A stretch of DNA of 64,000 bases from Bacillus sp. 2B10 (GCA_003946805.1 RPSH01000004.1:1-64000); one strand, 5' to 3'; numbered from the stretch's first letter, positions 41,644-50,706 are shown. The notes: generated by a model from the letters alone, not told the origin. Made by a program: numbers and translations.

Positions 41644-41794
41644 ACCTCTGCGAAATTCTTGAACAGACCCAACTCCTGGCCGCATCCCGGCGAAGGCCGG
41701 GGTCCAGTTGGAAAGGCTTTTCGGTATCTTGCCGATGCTCCCCAACTGGGCCCCGGCCTTCGCCGGGGTACGGATTGAGGGCGTTCGCAGAGGT
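41644..41794. repeat. MITE-like repeat, copy 1 (left of coq4)
   Basis: Perfect 11-bp terminal inverted repeats ACCTCTGCGAA / TTCGCAGAGGT, 151 bp long, with inverted REP arms inside (CCCGGCGAAGGCCGGG and CCCCGGCCTTCGCCGGGG). The same element is found inverted at 42765-42919, on the other side of coq4. Together with the operator at 41913 it accounts for the 363 gene-free bases before coq4. Confidence 0.75.
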
Positions 41795-41912
41795 TTCATT
41801 CAAGTCCGGGGTAACAATATGAAGGAGGCGGTTGATACACCATTGGTCCGCGCGTGGACGATGGAGTATCGCCGCCAACCTGTCGCTACTTGACGCAATG
41901 CTCGCCTCCAAT

Positions 41913-41932
41913 TACTTACATCATTGTAAGTA
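41913..41932. promoter_or_regulatory. TetR-type operator before coq4
   Basis: TACTTACA-TCAT-TGTAAGTA, a perfect 8-4-8 palindrome ending 12 bases before the coq4 start. ACTTACA...TGTAAGT is the usual form for TetR/AcrR operators. No TetR gene lies in the window. Confidence 0.65.
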
Positions 41933-41944
41933 GTGGAGTCGGAC

Positions 41945-42694
41945 ATGGCGACGCAGGGAATCGACACGGTACAGCCGCTCCGGCGCGACTGGGGCACGGC
42001 ATGGGCAGCGCTCCGGCGTCTGCTCGCCGATGGCAACGACACGGTGCAGGTGTTCCGCATCATGCGCGCGCTCAACGCCGATACCAGCCATCGCAACTAT
42101 GCCCGGTTGCTGGGCGAACCCGGCGGCGGGCGGATCGCCTATGACCATGTCGAACTGGCCGAGCGGTTTTCCGATCGCAGCTGGATCGACGCGCTGCCCG
42201 ACGGCAGCGTCGGCGCGCACTATCGCGCGTTCCTCGACCGTACCGGCTTTTCGGCGCAGGGGCTGGCCGAGATCAGCGCCGCCGACAACGAAGGCTGGCG
42301 CGACGCGGTGCATCCGGTCGCATGGTTCGGCCGGCGCGAGCGCGACGTCCACGACATCTGGCACGTGCTGACCGGCTATACCGCCGAGGAGCATCTGGGC
42401 GAGGCATGCCTCGTCGCCTTTTCCTATGCGCAGACCGGCGGGCTCGGCTGGGCGGCGATCGGGCTGGGCGCGGCGCTGAAATCGCTGCGGATCACCGGCG
42501 AGCGCGCGTTCGCGAAGGCGGTATGGGAAGGCTATCGCAACGGCCGCCGCGCGCGCTGGCTGCATGCCGAGGAATACGAGGCGCTGCTGGCCGAACCGCT
42601 CGACGCGGCGCGCCGGCGGCTGAACATCGCCGAGCCGGTGGCCTATCATGCGGCGCAGGCCCGGTTGCGCGAGCAGGGGCTGGCGGGGATTTGA
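41945..42694 (+). CDS. coq4: ubiquinone biosynthesis protein Coq4
   Basis: 249 residues from the ATG at 41945 (a GTG lies four codons earlier, inside the operator region, so it is unlikely). The family metal motif is VHDIWHVLTGY with the following EEHLGE, i.e. HD-x2-H-x(11)-E. Characterised Coq4 helps ubiquinone synthesis, recently linked to head-group C1 decarboxylation/hydroxylation. The TetR-type palindrome directly upstream suggests regulated expression. The gene stands between two inverted copies of one MITE-like repeat. Confidence 0.85.
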   Translation: MATQGIDTVQPLRRDWGTAWAALRRLLADGNDTVQVFRIMRALNADTSHRNYARLLGEPGGGRIAYDHVELAERFSDRSWIDALPDGSVGAHYRAFLDRTGFSAQGLAEISAADNEGWRDAVHPVAWFGRRERDVHDIWHVLTGYTAEEHLGEACLVAFSYAQTGGLGWAAIGLGAALKSLRITGERAFAKAVWEGYRNGRRARWLHAEEYEALLAEPLDAARRRLNIAEPVAYHAAQARLREQGLAGI

Positions 42695-42764
42695 AACTGC
42701 GCGTGGCGGCGCGGGTTCACGGTAGAGCCGGACAGTCGGCATCGTCTTCACCCCGGATCACGTC

Positions 42765-42919
42765 GAGGCCTTTGCGAAAGCCCTCAATCCGTACCCCGGC
42801 GAAGGCCGGGGCCCAGTTGGGGGACATTGGTAAGATACGGAAAAGCCTTTCCAACTGGACCCCGGCCTTCGCCGGGGTACGGCGAAGGGTTGGCTCTGTT
42901 CGAGGCTTTTGCAGAGGTC
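42765..42919. repeat. MITE-like repeat, copy 2 (right of coq4, inverted)
   Basis: Reverse complement of the element at 41644-41794, including the distinctive AAAGCCTTTCCAACTGGACC / GTTGGAAAGGC segment; the ends are more diverged. It fills most of the 281-base gap between coq4 and the lipoprotein gene. Confidence 0.75.
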
Positions 42920-42975
42920 TAAATCACGTCCGGGGTGACCTTATCGCGTAAAGGGCGTTCCCGCCTCGTCGCCGC

Positions 42976-43317
42976 CTATTTCGCCAGCGCGGCGCTCGCC
43001 TGTGCCTCGCCGCGATCGCGCACGGCCTTCGCCCGCGCCTCGGCCTGCTTCTCGACCAGCTTCGCTTCCTCGCGCAGCGCATCGGCGCGGACCTTGAGCC
43101 GTTCGGCGTCGTAGCCGCCCGCCTGGCCGGCCTGGTTGACCAGCCCCTCGGCCTCGACCTTCATCTGCGCGGTCTGATTCTCGGCGGAGGCCTCGATCGC
43201 GTCGGCTTCCGCATCGGCCTGATCGCGCAGTTGGCCGGCGCGCTGCTGTTCGGGGGTCTGCGAACCGCACGCGGTCAGCGCGAAGGCGGCAGCAGCCATC
43301 AGGACGAAACGGGGCAT
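42976..43317 (-). CDS. small coiled-coil lipoprotein
   Basis: 113 residues from the ATG at 43315-43317. The N-terminus MPRFVLMAAAAFALTACGSQ has a lipobox LTAC. The mature part is almost entirely charged helix rich in Ala, Glu, Gln and Lys with heptad-like spacing (AEADAIEASAENQTAQMKVE and EAKLVEKQAEARAKAV). No family is recognised; an envelope-associated coiled-coil lipoprotein is all that can be said. Divergent from recF with 126 bases between starts. Confidence 0.75.
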   Translation of the reverse strand: MPRFVLMAAAAFALTACGSQTPEQQRAGQLRDQADAEADAIEASAENQTAQMKVEAEGLVNQAGQAGGYDAERLKVRADALREEAKLVEKQAEARAKAVRDRGEAQASAALAK

Positions 43318-43443
43318 CGGCAATTCCTGTCGTAATTCGCCTGTTCCAATTCCCCACCGCGCGGAAAGTTTCGTTCGTATAACGTTGTAGTCCGGCGGCA
43401 AGGGTTTCGCGCGGCGGGCCGCACCGCTAACGGTCGACGCCGG

Positions 43444-44511
43444 ATGCTGACCCGCCTGACCCTGACCGATTTCCGCAACCATGTCGGCGGCACCATCGAA
43501 CCCGGCGCGGGCTTCGTCGTGCTGAGCGGTCCCAACGGCGCGGGCAAGACCAACGTGCTGGAGGCGGTGTCGCTGCTCGCGCCCGGACGGGGGCTGCGCC
43601 GGGCGCCGCTGTCGGACATGGCGCGCGAGGGCGGGGCGGGCGGCTTCGGCGTCGCCGCCGACCTGATCGGCGACGTGCGGCTGGGCACGGGGACGCAGGC
43701 GAATGCGCCCGAACGGCGGATCGTGCGGGTCAACGGCGCGGGCGCGGCGGCGACCGCGCTGGCCGAATGGCTGTCGGTGCTGTGGCTGACGCCGACGATG
43801 GACCGGCTGTTCGTCGAACCGGCGGGCGAGCGGCGGCGGTTTCTCGACCGGATGACGCTGGCGCTGCTGCCCGGTCATGCGACGCAGGCGACGCGCTACG
43901 AAGCGGCGATGCGCGAGCGCAACCGGTTGCTGGCGGAGGATGCCGCGCCCGATCCCGACTGGCTGTCGGCGCTGGAGGCGCGGATGGTCGAACATGGCAT
44001 GGCGCTGGGCACGGCACGGGCGGAGTGCGTCGCGATGCTCGACGACCGGATCGCCGCGCTGCCCGCCACTGACTTTCCGCGCGCCGCGCTGGCGCTGGAG
44101 GGGTGGCATGGCGATGCGGGGCTGTTCGCGCGCGAACTGGCGGCAGGGCGCGCGCGCGATGCCGCGGCGGGACGGGCGCTCAGCGGACCGCATCGCGCGG
44201 ACCTGATCGTCACCGACCGCGACCGCGGCATGGCCGCCGCGCGCTGTTCGACCGGCGAGCAGAAGGCGTTGTTGCTCGGGCTGGTGCTGGCGCATGCCGA
44301 ACTGGTCGCCGACCGCGCCGGGCGGCCGCCGGTGCTGTTGCTCGACGAGGTGGCGGCGCATCTCGACCCCGGCCGCCGCGCCGCGCTGTTCGCCCGGGCG
44401 GCCGGGGCAGGGCAGGTGTGGCTGACGGGCACCGAGGCGGGGTTGTTCAGCGACATTCCCGGCGACGCCACCCGCTTCGAGGTCGCGGACGGGCGGATCG
44501 ACCGGGTGTAG
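43444..44511 (+). CDS. recF: DNA replication and repair protein RecF
   Basis: 355 residues. The start [20 protein letters not shown], Walker [17 protein letters not shown], the signature [17 protein letters not shown] and Walker [13 protein letters not shown] define it. RecF loads RecA at single-strand gaps. dnaA and dnaN, its partners in many bacteria, are not in the window. The 3' flank (44512-44771) is a repeat. Confidence 0.95.
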   Translation: MLTRLTLTDFRNHVGGTIEPGAGFVVLSGPNGAGKTNVLEAVSLLAPGRGLRRAPLSDMAREGGAGGFGVAADLIGDVRLGTGTQANAPERRIVRVNGAGAAATALAEWLSVLWLTPTMDRLFVEPAGERRRFLDRMTLALLPGHATQATRYEAAMRERNRLLAEDAAPDPDWLSALEARMVEHGMALGTARAECVAMLDDRIAALPATDFPRAALALEGWHGDAGLFARELAAGRARDAAAGRALSGPHRADLIVTDRDRGMAAARCSTGEQKALLLGLVLAHAELVADRAGRPPVLLLDEVAAHLDPGRRAALFARAAGAGQVWLTGTEAGLFSDIPGDATRFEVADGRIDRV

Positions 44512-44610
44512 CGCACGCTGCCCGCCGTTCGAATCGACCGGATCAAACGCTCAGGTCTCGGCTGGCATCCACGGCAGCGCCGCTGGACTCGCGCCTGCGC
44601 GGGAGTGACG

Positions 44611-44757
44611 CTGGAGTCCGATCCATCCTGTTCGAACCGGGCGTCATCCCGGCGAAGGCCGGGATCTTCCGGTGGTAGCGCGGAGCACGAGCCGATGGAG
44701 ACCCCGGCCTTCGCCGGGGTGACGTTTCCCATGCGGACGGATCAAGCCCTGGAAGCC
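44611..44757. repeat. MITE/BIME-like repeat, second copy of the 126-262 element
   Basis: Internal order matches the left-edge element: GCGTCATCCCGGCGAAGGCC, then GGTAGCGCGGAGCACGAGCC, then GGAGACCCCGGCCTTCGCCG, GGGTGACGTTTCCCATGCGG, and a GGATCAAGCCCTGGA end. The ends are less well preserved than in the first copy. Confidence 0.75.
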
Positions 44758-44771
44758 GGCAGCGATGCGGT

Positions 44772-45176
44772 TCAGTAGAAGCGCAGCTCGCCCGGTAGCC
44801 GGTCGGGCGTTTCGCCGCGCAGCTTGGCTAGCGTAGCCTCGATCACCCGGCCGAGTGCGGCGGTGTGGAACGGCTTGGCGACGCAGCCGACGATCAGCGG
44901 GTGGTCGGCGCCGTCGGGGCAGTTGCCGCTGAGGAACAGGCACGGGATGCCGCGCTCGGCCAGCGCCGTCGCGGTCCGGCGCCCGCAATCGCCATTGGCC
45001 AGCCGCACGTCGCACAGCGCGATGTCGGGCCGATCCGCGGTCGCCAGCGCCAGCGCCTCGACCTCGGTATCGGCGATGCCGGTGACGACATGGCCGTGCA
45101 GCGCCAACGCGTCCTCCACCAGCATCGCGACCAGCGCCTCGTCCTCGACCAGCAGGATGCGCAGCGGTTCAGCCAT
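44772..45176 (-). CDS. stand-alone response regulator receiver protein
   Basis: 134 residues, one CheY-like REC domain and no output domain. Acidic pocket at LLVEDE, phospho-acceptor Asp in IALCDVRLANGD, Thr/Ser switch in CLFLSGN, Lys in CVAKPF. It overlaps the upstream kinase-like gene by 8 bases, so they are almost certainly a pair. The receiver keeps its key residues, in contrast with the partner's damaged ATPase region. Confidence 0.88.
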   Translation of the reverse strand: MAEPLRILLVEDEALVAMLVEDALALHGHVVTGIADTEVEALALATADRPDIALCDVRLANGDCGRRTATALAERGIPCLFLSGNCPDGADHPLIVGCVAKPFHTAALGRVIEATLAKLRGETPDRLPGELRFY

Positions 45177-46260
45177 GGGCGCGACCGGGGATGAGGATCG
45201 TCAACTGCCCGGCGCCGTCGCGGGCCACGTCGGCGCGCAGCTGCCGCGCGAGGCCGCGCACCAGCCGTCCGTCGTCGATCGCGGGACGCGGCCGGCCCAT
45301 GTCCGTGCCGGTCAGCGTCAGGCGCAGCGCGTCGGCGGTCGCATCGATGGCGACCTGCGCCAGCGCGTCCGGATCGACGGCGATGAAGGCATGGGTCAGC
45401 AGCGCGACCGCAGCCGCCTGCTCGATCGCGAGCGACGGGTTGCCGGTGCCGAGGATCGCGACGGGTTCGTCGTCGGTGCGTTCGGCGATCGACCCGATCA
45501 GCGCGACGATGTCGATCCGGCTGGGGCTGTCGGTCGCATAGAGCGGGCGATGCGCGGCGGCGAGCACCTCCAGCCGCGCCGCCGCGTCGGCCAATGCGCC
45601 GCGCGCGCTCCCGTCGGTCAGGTCGGCGGCGCCCAGCCGGACGACCGCGACCGCGGTCTGCAGCGCGTTGCGCACGCGGTGGTTGAGTTCCGCGAGCAGC
45701 CGTTCGCGCACGGCGATCCCCTCGCGCAGCTCGGCCTCGATCCGCAGCCGGTGCTTGGCGAGCGCGACATAGTGGCACACGGTGCGGATGAACGCGAGCT
45801 CGTCGGGCTCGAACCGGTCGCTCCAGCGCCTTCCGAAGCTGAGCGTGCCGAGCAGCGTCGACCCGTGCATCAGCGGGGTGCAGACATAGGCGTCCACGCC
45901 GAGCGCGCGGACGAACTTCGCCATCGGGTCGTCGGACCGCTGCACGCCGAAGGTGGCGATCGGCCGGCGATCGCGCGCGACGCAGCCGCACACCGCCTCG
46001 CCGATCGCGAGGCGTTCGAACGACGCCGCCTCGGCCGAGGTCAGCCCGCCATGGGTTTCGAGGAGCAGCGCATCGCCGTCGAGCCGATAGTTGAAGAAGA
46101 CGTCGAGCCGCAGTTCGTCGGCGATCAGCGTGAACAGGTCGTCGACCATCCCCGCCGGGTCGTCTGCCGCGAGCAGCCGGTCGGCCGCCTCGCCCAGCAG
46201 GCGCAGATGGCGTCGCGGCATGCCGTCGACGGCCATGTCGGTCGATGCGGGATCGATCAT
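45169..46260 (-). CDS. GAF-domain sensor with HWE/HisKA_2-like kinase region, ATP site apparently degenerate
   Basis: 363 residues. A GAF domain spans about 25-170 (including VCGCVARDRRPIATFGV and YVCTPLMHGSTLLGTLSFG). The dimerisation/phospho-acceptor helix is LLAELNHRVRNALQ with H194, the HisKA_2/HWE form. The expected ATP-binding N-box (NEL-x-TNA-x-KHA) is replaced by LLTHAFIAVDPDA without the metal-binding Asn, and the G-box reads GTDMGRPRPAIDDG. It may therefore be a phosphatase, phosphotransfer or binding partner rather than an active kinase. The stop overlaps the receiver gene. Confidence 0.8.
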   Translation of the reverse strand: MIDPASTDMAVDGMPRRHLRLLGEAADRLLAADDPAGMVDDLFTLIADELRLDVFFNYRLDGDALLLETHGGLTSAEAASFERLAIGEAVCGCVARDRRPIATFGVQRSDDPMAKFVRALGVDAYVCTPLMHGSTLLGTLSFGRRWSDRFEPDELAFIRTVCHYVALAKHRLRIEAELREGIAVRERLLAELNHRVRNALQTAVAVVRLGAADLTDGSARGALADAAARLEVLAAAHRPLYATDSPSRIDIVALIGSIAERTDDEPVAILGTGNPSLAIEQAAAVALLTHAFIAVDPDALAQVAIDATADALRLTLTGTDMGRPRPAIDDGRLVRGLARQLRADVARDGAGQLTILIPGRAHG

Positions 46261-46522
46261 CGGGCGTTCTTAACGGCCGGATTCACCAGTAGCCATAGCC
46301 AATCGGCACCGGTCGCCCCGCGCAACCTTGACCATCGGGCCGCCTTCGCCTATTTGCCGCAACGCAGCGACGCTTTTCAGGCAGCGTGATCGGACCCCGC
46401 GGGGTCTCGGCTCCGCGTCGCGGCTCCAACCGGCTTCCCCAGTCACGCGGGTGGCATTTTTTGCCCCGCTGCCCGTGCGCCCTCGCTGCGCCACGGGTGC
46501 CGGAAGTATTTCAGGAAATTCC

Positions 46523-48001
46523 ATGTCCTTCCAGTCACTCGGCCTGTCGAAGTCGATTCTCGACGCGCTCGCCGCCAAGAATTACGAAACCCCCACCCCG
46601 ATCCAGCGCGACGCGATCCCGCTGGTACTCGAAGGGCGCGACCTGCTGGGCATCGCCCAGACCGGCACCGGCAAGACCGCCGCGTTCGTGCTGCCCTCGA
46701 TCGACCTGCTGGTGAAGGCCAATGTCCGTCGCCGCCCGATGCGCTGCCGGATGCTGGTGCTGGCCCCGACGCGCGAACTGGTCAGCCAGATCGCCGACAA
46801 CGCCCGCGCCTATGCCAAGCACAGCAAGCTGACCGTCGCCACCGTGTTCGGCGGCGTGCCGGTGCCGCGCAACATCCGCGACGTGGCGGCGGGCGTCGAC
46901 ATCCTCGTCGCGACGCCGGGTCGCCTGCTCGACCTGATCGACCAGAAGTGCCTTGGCCTCGGCGAACTCGAGATCCTCGTGCTCGACGAAGCCGACCAGA
47001 TGCTCGACCTGGGGTTCATCCACGCGCTGCGCCGCATCGTGTCGATGGTCCCGAAGTCGCGCCAGACGCTGTTCTTCTCGGCCACCATGCCCAAGGACAT
47101 TCGCGAGCTGGCCGACAAGTATCTGACCGATCCGGCCACGGTGCAGGTGACGCCGGTGTCGTCGACCGCCGAGCGCGTCGAACAGTACGTCACCTTCGTC
47201 CAGCAGGCGGAGAAGCAAACGCTGCTGACCATGTTCTTCCGCAATACCAAGATCGACCGCGCGCTGGTGTTCACCCGCACCAAGCATGGCGCCGATCGCG
47301 TCGTGAAGCTGCTGGCCGCGAACGGCATCGCGTCGAACGCGATCCATGGCAACAAGTCGCAGCCGCAGCGCGAAAAGGCGCTGGCCGCGTTCCGCGAAGG
47401 CACCGTGCCGATCCTGGTCGCGACCGACATCGCCGCGCGCGGCATCGACGTGTCGGGGGTCAGCCACGTCGTGAACTTCGAACTGCCCAACGTGTCGGAA
47501 CAGTATGTTCACCGGATCGGCCGCACGGCTCGTGCGGGCGCGTCGGGCGTGGCGTTCAGCTTTTGCGCCGATGACGAGCGGCCGTTCCTGAAGGGGATCG
47601 AGCGGCTGACCAAGCAGAAGATCGACGTCGTGCCGCTGCCGGCCGACTTCGTCGAGCAGGGTGCCAAGATCAAGGCGAGCCGCGCCCCATACGCTCCCGA
47701 TCGGCCCGAGCGCCTGCCCAGCGAGCGCGGCCCGGCCCGTCCGCGGGCGACCCATGCCCATGGCGCCAAGCCGGCGCATGGTCGCGGCGGCCCGGTCGGC
47801 AACCCGAGCCGCGGTGGCCAGCCGCAGCGCGCCGAAGGCCAGGGCGGCGGCGGTCGTCCGCCGCAGCGTGAGGCCGGTGCCGGCGGTGGCGGGCGTCCGG
47901 GTGGCGCTGGCCGTCCGGCCGGCGGCAGTGGCGGCGGTGGTCGCGGTCGCGGCGGCCGGGGGCGCGGCGGTGGCGGCGGCGCTCCGCGCGCTTCGGTGTA
48001 A
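46523..48001 (+). CDS. DEAD-box RNA helicase, RhlE-like
   Basis: 492 residues from the ATG at 46523, with AGGAA upstream. Helicase core about 1-380: AQTGTGKTAAF, APTRELVSQI, LVLDEADQML, FSATMPKDI, VATDIAARGIDV, HRIGRTARAG. The last 100 residues are a Gly/Arg/Pro-rich disordered tail, ending in GRGRGGRGRGGGGGAPRASV, suited to RNA binding. Such helicases remodel RNA in ribosome assembly and cold adaptation. A 262-base gene-free leader (46261-46522) precedes it and contains palindromic sequence, compatible with regulation by RNA structure; a strong terminator follows. Confidence 0.92.
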   Translation: MSFQSLGLSKSILDALAAKNYETPTPIQRDAIPLVLEGRDLLGIAQTGTGKTAAFVLPSIDLLVKANVRRRPMRCRMLVLAPTRELVSQIADNARAYAKHSKLTVATVFGGVPVPRNIRDVAAGVDILVATPGRLLDLIDQKCLGLGELEILVLDEADQMLDLGFIHALRRIVSMVPKSRQTLFFSATMPKDIRELADKYLTDPATVQVTPVSSTAERVEQYVTFVQQAEKQTLLTMFFRNTKIDRALVFTRTKHGADRVVKLLAANGIASNAIHGNKSQPQREKALAAFREGTVPILVATDIAARGIDVSGVSHVVNFELPNVSEQYVHRIGRTARAGASGVAFSFCADDERPFLKGIERLTKQKIDVVPLPADFVEQGAKIKASRAPYAPDRPERLPSERGPARPRATHAHGAKPAHGRGGPVGNPSRGGQPQRAEGQGGGGRPPQREAGAGGGGRPGGAGRPAGGSGGGGRGRGGRGRGGGGGAPRASV

Positions 48002-48008
48002 CGATAGG

Positions 48009-48035
48009 CCCCGGCAGGCAACTGCCGGGGTTTTT
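48009..48035 (+). terminator. Rho-independent terminator after the helicase gene
   Basis: Perfect 9-bp stem CCCCGGCAG / CTGCCGGGG, loop GCAA, followed at once by TTTTT. It begins seven bases after the helicase stop and also separates it from the convergent ybbP gene. Confidence 0.92.
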
Positions 48036-48065
48036 CTATCAATCCTCCCCGTGCCGGGGAGGATT

Positions 48066-50558
48066 TTAGAGTTCGCGTAGCGCCCGGGCCGGCCGCGCAC
48101 CCAATATCGGCAGCGCGCCCAGCAACCCGATCCCCACCGTCACGCCGACGCCCACCGCCAGCGTCGCGGCGATCGCGCCGTAATCGGGCAGCCAGTCGAA
48201 CGCGAACAGTTCGACCACCACATACCAGCCGCCCGCGATCCCGATCGCGGCCGCCAGCGCGGCGAGGATCACGGCGAGCAACAGATATTCCAGCGCCTGC
48301 GCCGCCAGTATCTGCCCCCGCGTCGCGCCCAGCGTCTTGAGGATCACCGAATCATAGGTCCGCGTCTCGCGCGCGGCGGCGATCGCGCCGACCAGCACGG
48401 CGATGCCGGCGAGGATCGCGATGCCGGCCGCCGCGGCGATCGCGGTCGCCATCTGCGACACGATGGTGCGCACCTGCCCGATCACCTCGCGCACCTCGAC
48501 CACCGAGGTGGAGGGGAAGGCGGCCGACAGCGCGCGGACGATGGCGCGTTCGCGGCCCGGCGGCATGGTGATCGTCGCCGCCAGATTGTGCGGCACGTCG
48601 GACAGCGCGTCGGGGCTGAACACCATCACGAAATTGAACCCCATCGTGTCCCATTCGATCTTGCGGAACGAGGCGATGCGGGCGGTGCGTTCCTGCCCGG
48701 CGACGCTGATCGTCAGCGGATCGCCGAGCTTCAGGTTCAGCGCCTGCGCCATGCGTTCGTCGACCGACACCAGCGGGGGACCGGCATGGTCCGCCGGCCA
48801 CCATTTGCCCGATACCAGCTCGCTGCCCGGCGGCAGGTCGGCGGCGAAGGTCAGCCCGCGTTCGCCGCGCAGCGCCCATGCGCCCTCGGGAATGGTCGTG
48901 AGGTCGGCGACGCGGGTGGTGCCATAGGCGGTGATCGTGCCGCGCATCAGGGGGACGGTCTGGACCTCGGCGCCGGGCTGGATGTTGGCGATGGTGCCGC
49001 GGAACGCCGATTCCCGGTCCGGAGGGACATCGAGGGCGAACAGGGCGGGTGCGCGGGCGGGCACGGTGCGTTGGATGTTGGCGTCGAGGCTGGTGCGGAT
49101 CGCCGCCAGCAGCACGAACAGCGTCAGGCCGAGGCCCAGCGCCACCACCAGCGCCCCGGTCCGCGCGCCGGGGCGGTGCAGCGCGGCGACCGCGAGGCGC
49201 CACAGCGGGCGGCGGGCCCGTGGCAGGCGCGCGGCGCCCCAACGGATCAGCCAGCCAAGTGCCGACAACAGCAGGAGAAGTCCGGCAGCGGCGGCAAGAA
49301 ACGCCGCGCCGAACCATGGCCGTTCGCTGGTCGCCAGCACCAGCGCGACGATCCCGGCAAAGGCCGCGCCCATCCATGCCGCCGCCTGCCACCGCGGCGC
49401 GCGCCGCCCGTCATGGACGCCGCGCAGCAGCCCGGCGGCAGGCACCGCGCCCGCCGCCAACAACGGCGGGGCGGCAAAGGCGAGCGCGATCAGGAGGCCA
49501 TAGGCGGCGGCCTGCACCAGCGGCAGCGCATGGATCGCGAAGCGCGGCGCGACCGGCAGCACGTCGCCCGCCAGCGCGACGATCAGCGGCACGGCGGCGA
49601 TGCCGATGGCGATGCCGATCAGGATGCCGATTGCCGAAACGACGACGATCTGAAGCAGATAGACGCGCGCGATCAGCCCGGAGGTCGCGCCCAGCACCTT
49701 GAGCGTCGCGATGCTCGACCGCCGCGTGGCAAGGTAGCTGGACACGCCGTTGCCGACCCCGATCCCGGCGATGACCAGCGCGGTCAGCCCGACCAGCACG
49801 AGGAACTCGCCCATCCGGGTCAGGAACCGCTCGGCACCCGGCGACGCGCGGTCGCGGGTGCGGCTGTCCCAGCCCTGCGCCGGATAGCGATCGGTAAACG
49901 CCTTGATCGCCGTCGCCGGGTCGTAGCCGCCGGCGATGCGGTATTTCGCTTCGTACAGGCTGCCCGGCGCGATCAGCGCGGTGCGCTGCAATCCCTCCAG
50001 CGACACCAGCGCCACCGCGCCCAGCGTGAAGCCTTCGCTCAGCCGGTCGGGTTCGTCGGCGATGATCCCGGCGACGGTGAAGCGCGCCGTGCCATAGCGG
50101 ACCGGGCCGCCGACGCGCAGGTTCAGTCGTTCGACCAGCGCCGGCCCGACATAGGTCTCGGTCGGCGACAGCGGACGGGCGGTGCCGCCTTGCAGGGTCA
50201 GCGTGCCGTAGAGCGGGTAGGCGGTATCGACCGCCTTCAGCTCGATCGGGGCGGTGTCGCCGCCGAAGTTGGCGGCCATCGACTGCATCCGCACCGTTTC
50301 GGACACCCGGCCCAGCCGCGCCATCGACCGGCGTTCGGCGGCGTCGGCCGTCCGCTGCGACACCGACAGTTCGATGTCGCCGCCCAGCAGGCTCTGCCCG
50401 CGCGCCGCCAGTTCCTGCGTGATCGATCGCGTCAGGCTGCCGATCGCCGCCAGCGCGCCGACGCCGAGGATCAGGCAGACCAGCAGCAGCCGGAGGCCGC
50501 GGAAGCGTGCGTCGAGTTCGCGGCGGGCGAACGTCCACGCCAGTCGCCACCCGGTCAT
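48066..50558 (-). CDS. ybbP: ABC transporter permease, YbbP/FtsX type
   Basis: 830 residues from the ATG at 50556-50558. Two FtsX-like halves: an N-terminal segment (LLLVCLILGVGALAAIGSLT), an extracytoplasmic region, and membrane clusters near 250-410, 425-520 and 715-825. Repeated FLVLVGLTALVIAGIGVGNG and AILAGIAVLVGAIAAARETR are typical of the permease repeat. With YbbA it would form a MacB-like mechanotransmission machine acting on lipids or envelope proteins. The ybbA-ybbP-tesA grouping matches the conserved arrangement; here ybbA lies upstream, separated by a BIME. Confidence 0.85.
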   Translation of the reverse strand: MTGWRLAWTFARRELDARFRGLRLLLVCLILGVGALAAIGSLTRSITQELAARGQSLLGGDIELSVSQRTADAAERRSMARLGRVSETVRMQSMAANFGGDTAPIELKAVDTAYPLYGTLTLQGGTARPLSPTETYVGPALVERLNLRVGGPVRYGTARFTVAGIIADEPDRLSEGFTLGAVALVSLEGLQRTALIAPGSLYEAKYRIAGGYDPATAIKAFTDRYPAQGWDSRTRDRASPGAERFLTRMGEFLVLVGLTALVIAGIGVGNGVSSYLATRRSSIATLKVLGATSGLIARVYLLQIVVVSAIGILIGIAIGIAAVPLIVALAGDVLPVAPRFAIHALPLVQAAAYGLLIALAFAAPPLLAAGAVPAAGLLRGVHDGRRAPRWQAAAWMGAAFAGIVALVLATSERPWFGAAFLAAAAGLLLLLSALGWLIRWGAARLPRARRPLWRLAVAALHRPGARTGALVVALGLGLTLFVLLAAIRTSLDANIQRTVPARAPALFALDVPPDRESAFRGTIANIQPGAEVQTVPLMRGTITAYGTTRVADLTTIPEGAWALRGERGLTFAADLPPGSELVSGKWWPADHAGPPLVSVDERMAQALNLKLGDPLTISVAGQERTARIASFRKIEWDTMGFNFVMVFSPDALSDVPHNLAATITMPPGRERAIVRALSAAFPSTSVVEVREVIGQVRTIVSQMATAIAAAAGIAILAGIAVLVGAIAAARETRTYDSVILKTLGATRGQILAAQALEYLLLAVILAALAAAIGIAGGWYVVVELFAFDWLPDYGAIAATLAVGVGVTVGIGLLGALPILGARPARALREL

Positions 50559-50597
50559 TGGGCACCCGCAGGCAAGTGCCGCTCCGCGACATTCGGC

Positions 50598-50682
50598 GTA
50601 CCCCCGCGCAGGCGGGGGTCCAGAGCCGCGAAGAACCGCCGGTCGCGTTTGTCGCCCTGGACCCCCGCCTGCGCGGGGGTAC
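50598..50682. repeat. BIME inside the ybbA-ybbP operon
   Basis: Two perfectly inverted 26-base arms, at 50598-50623 and 50657-50682; they begin GTACCCCCGCGCAGG and end CCTGCGCGGGGGTAC. The identical arms recur at 56344-56369 and 56397-56422, and one half at 61528-61553. The element sits in the 148-base gap between ybbA and ybbP and would form a long hairpin in their mRNA. Confidence 0.85.
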
Positions 50683-50706
50683 GAACGGGGGGCGCTGGCA
50701 GCGCCC

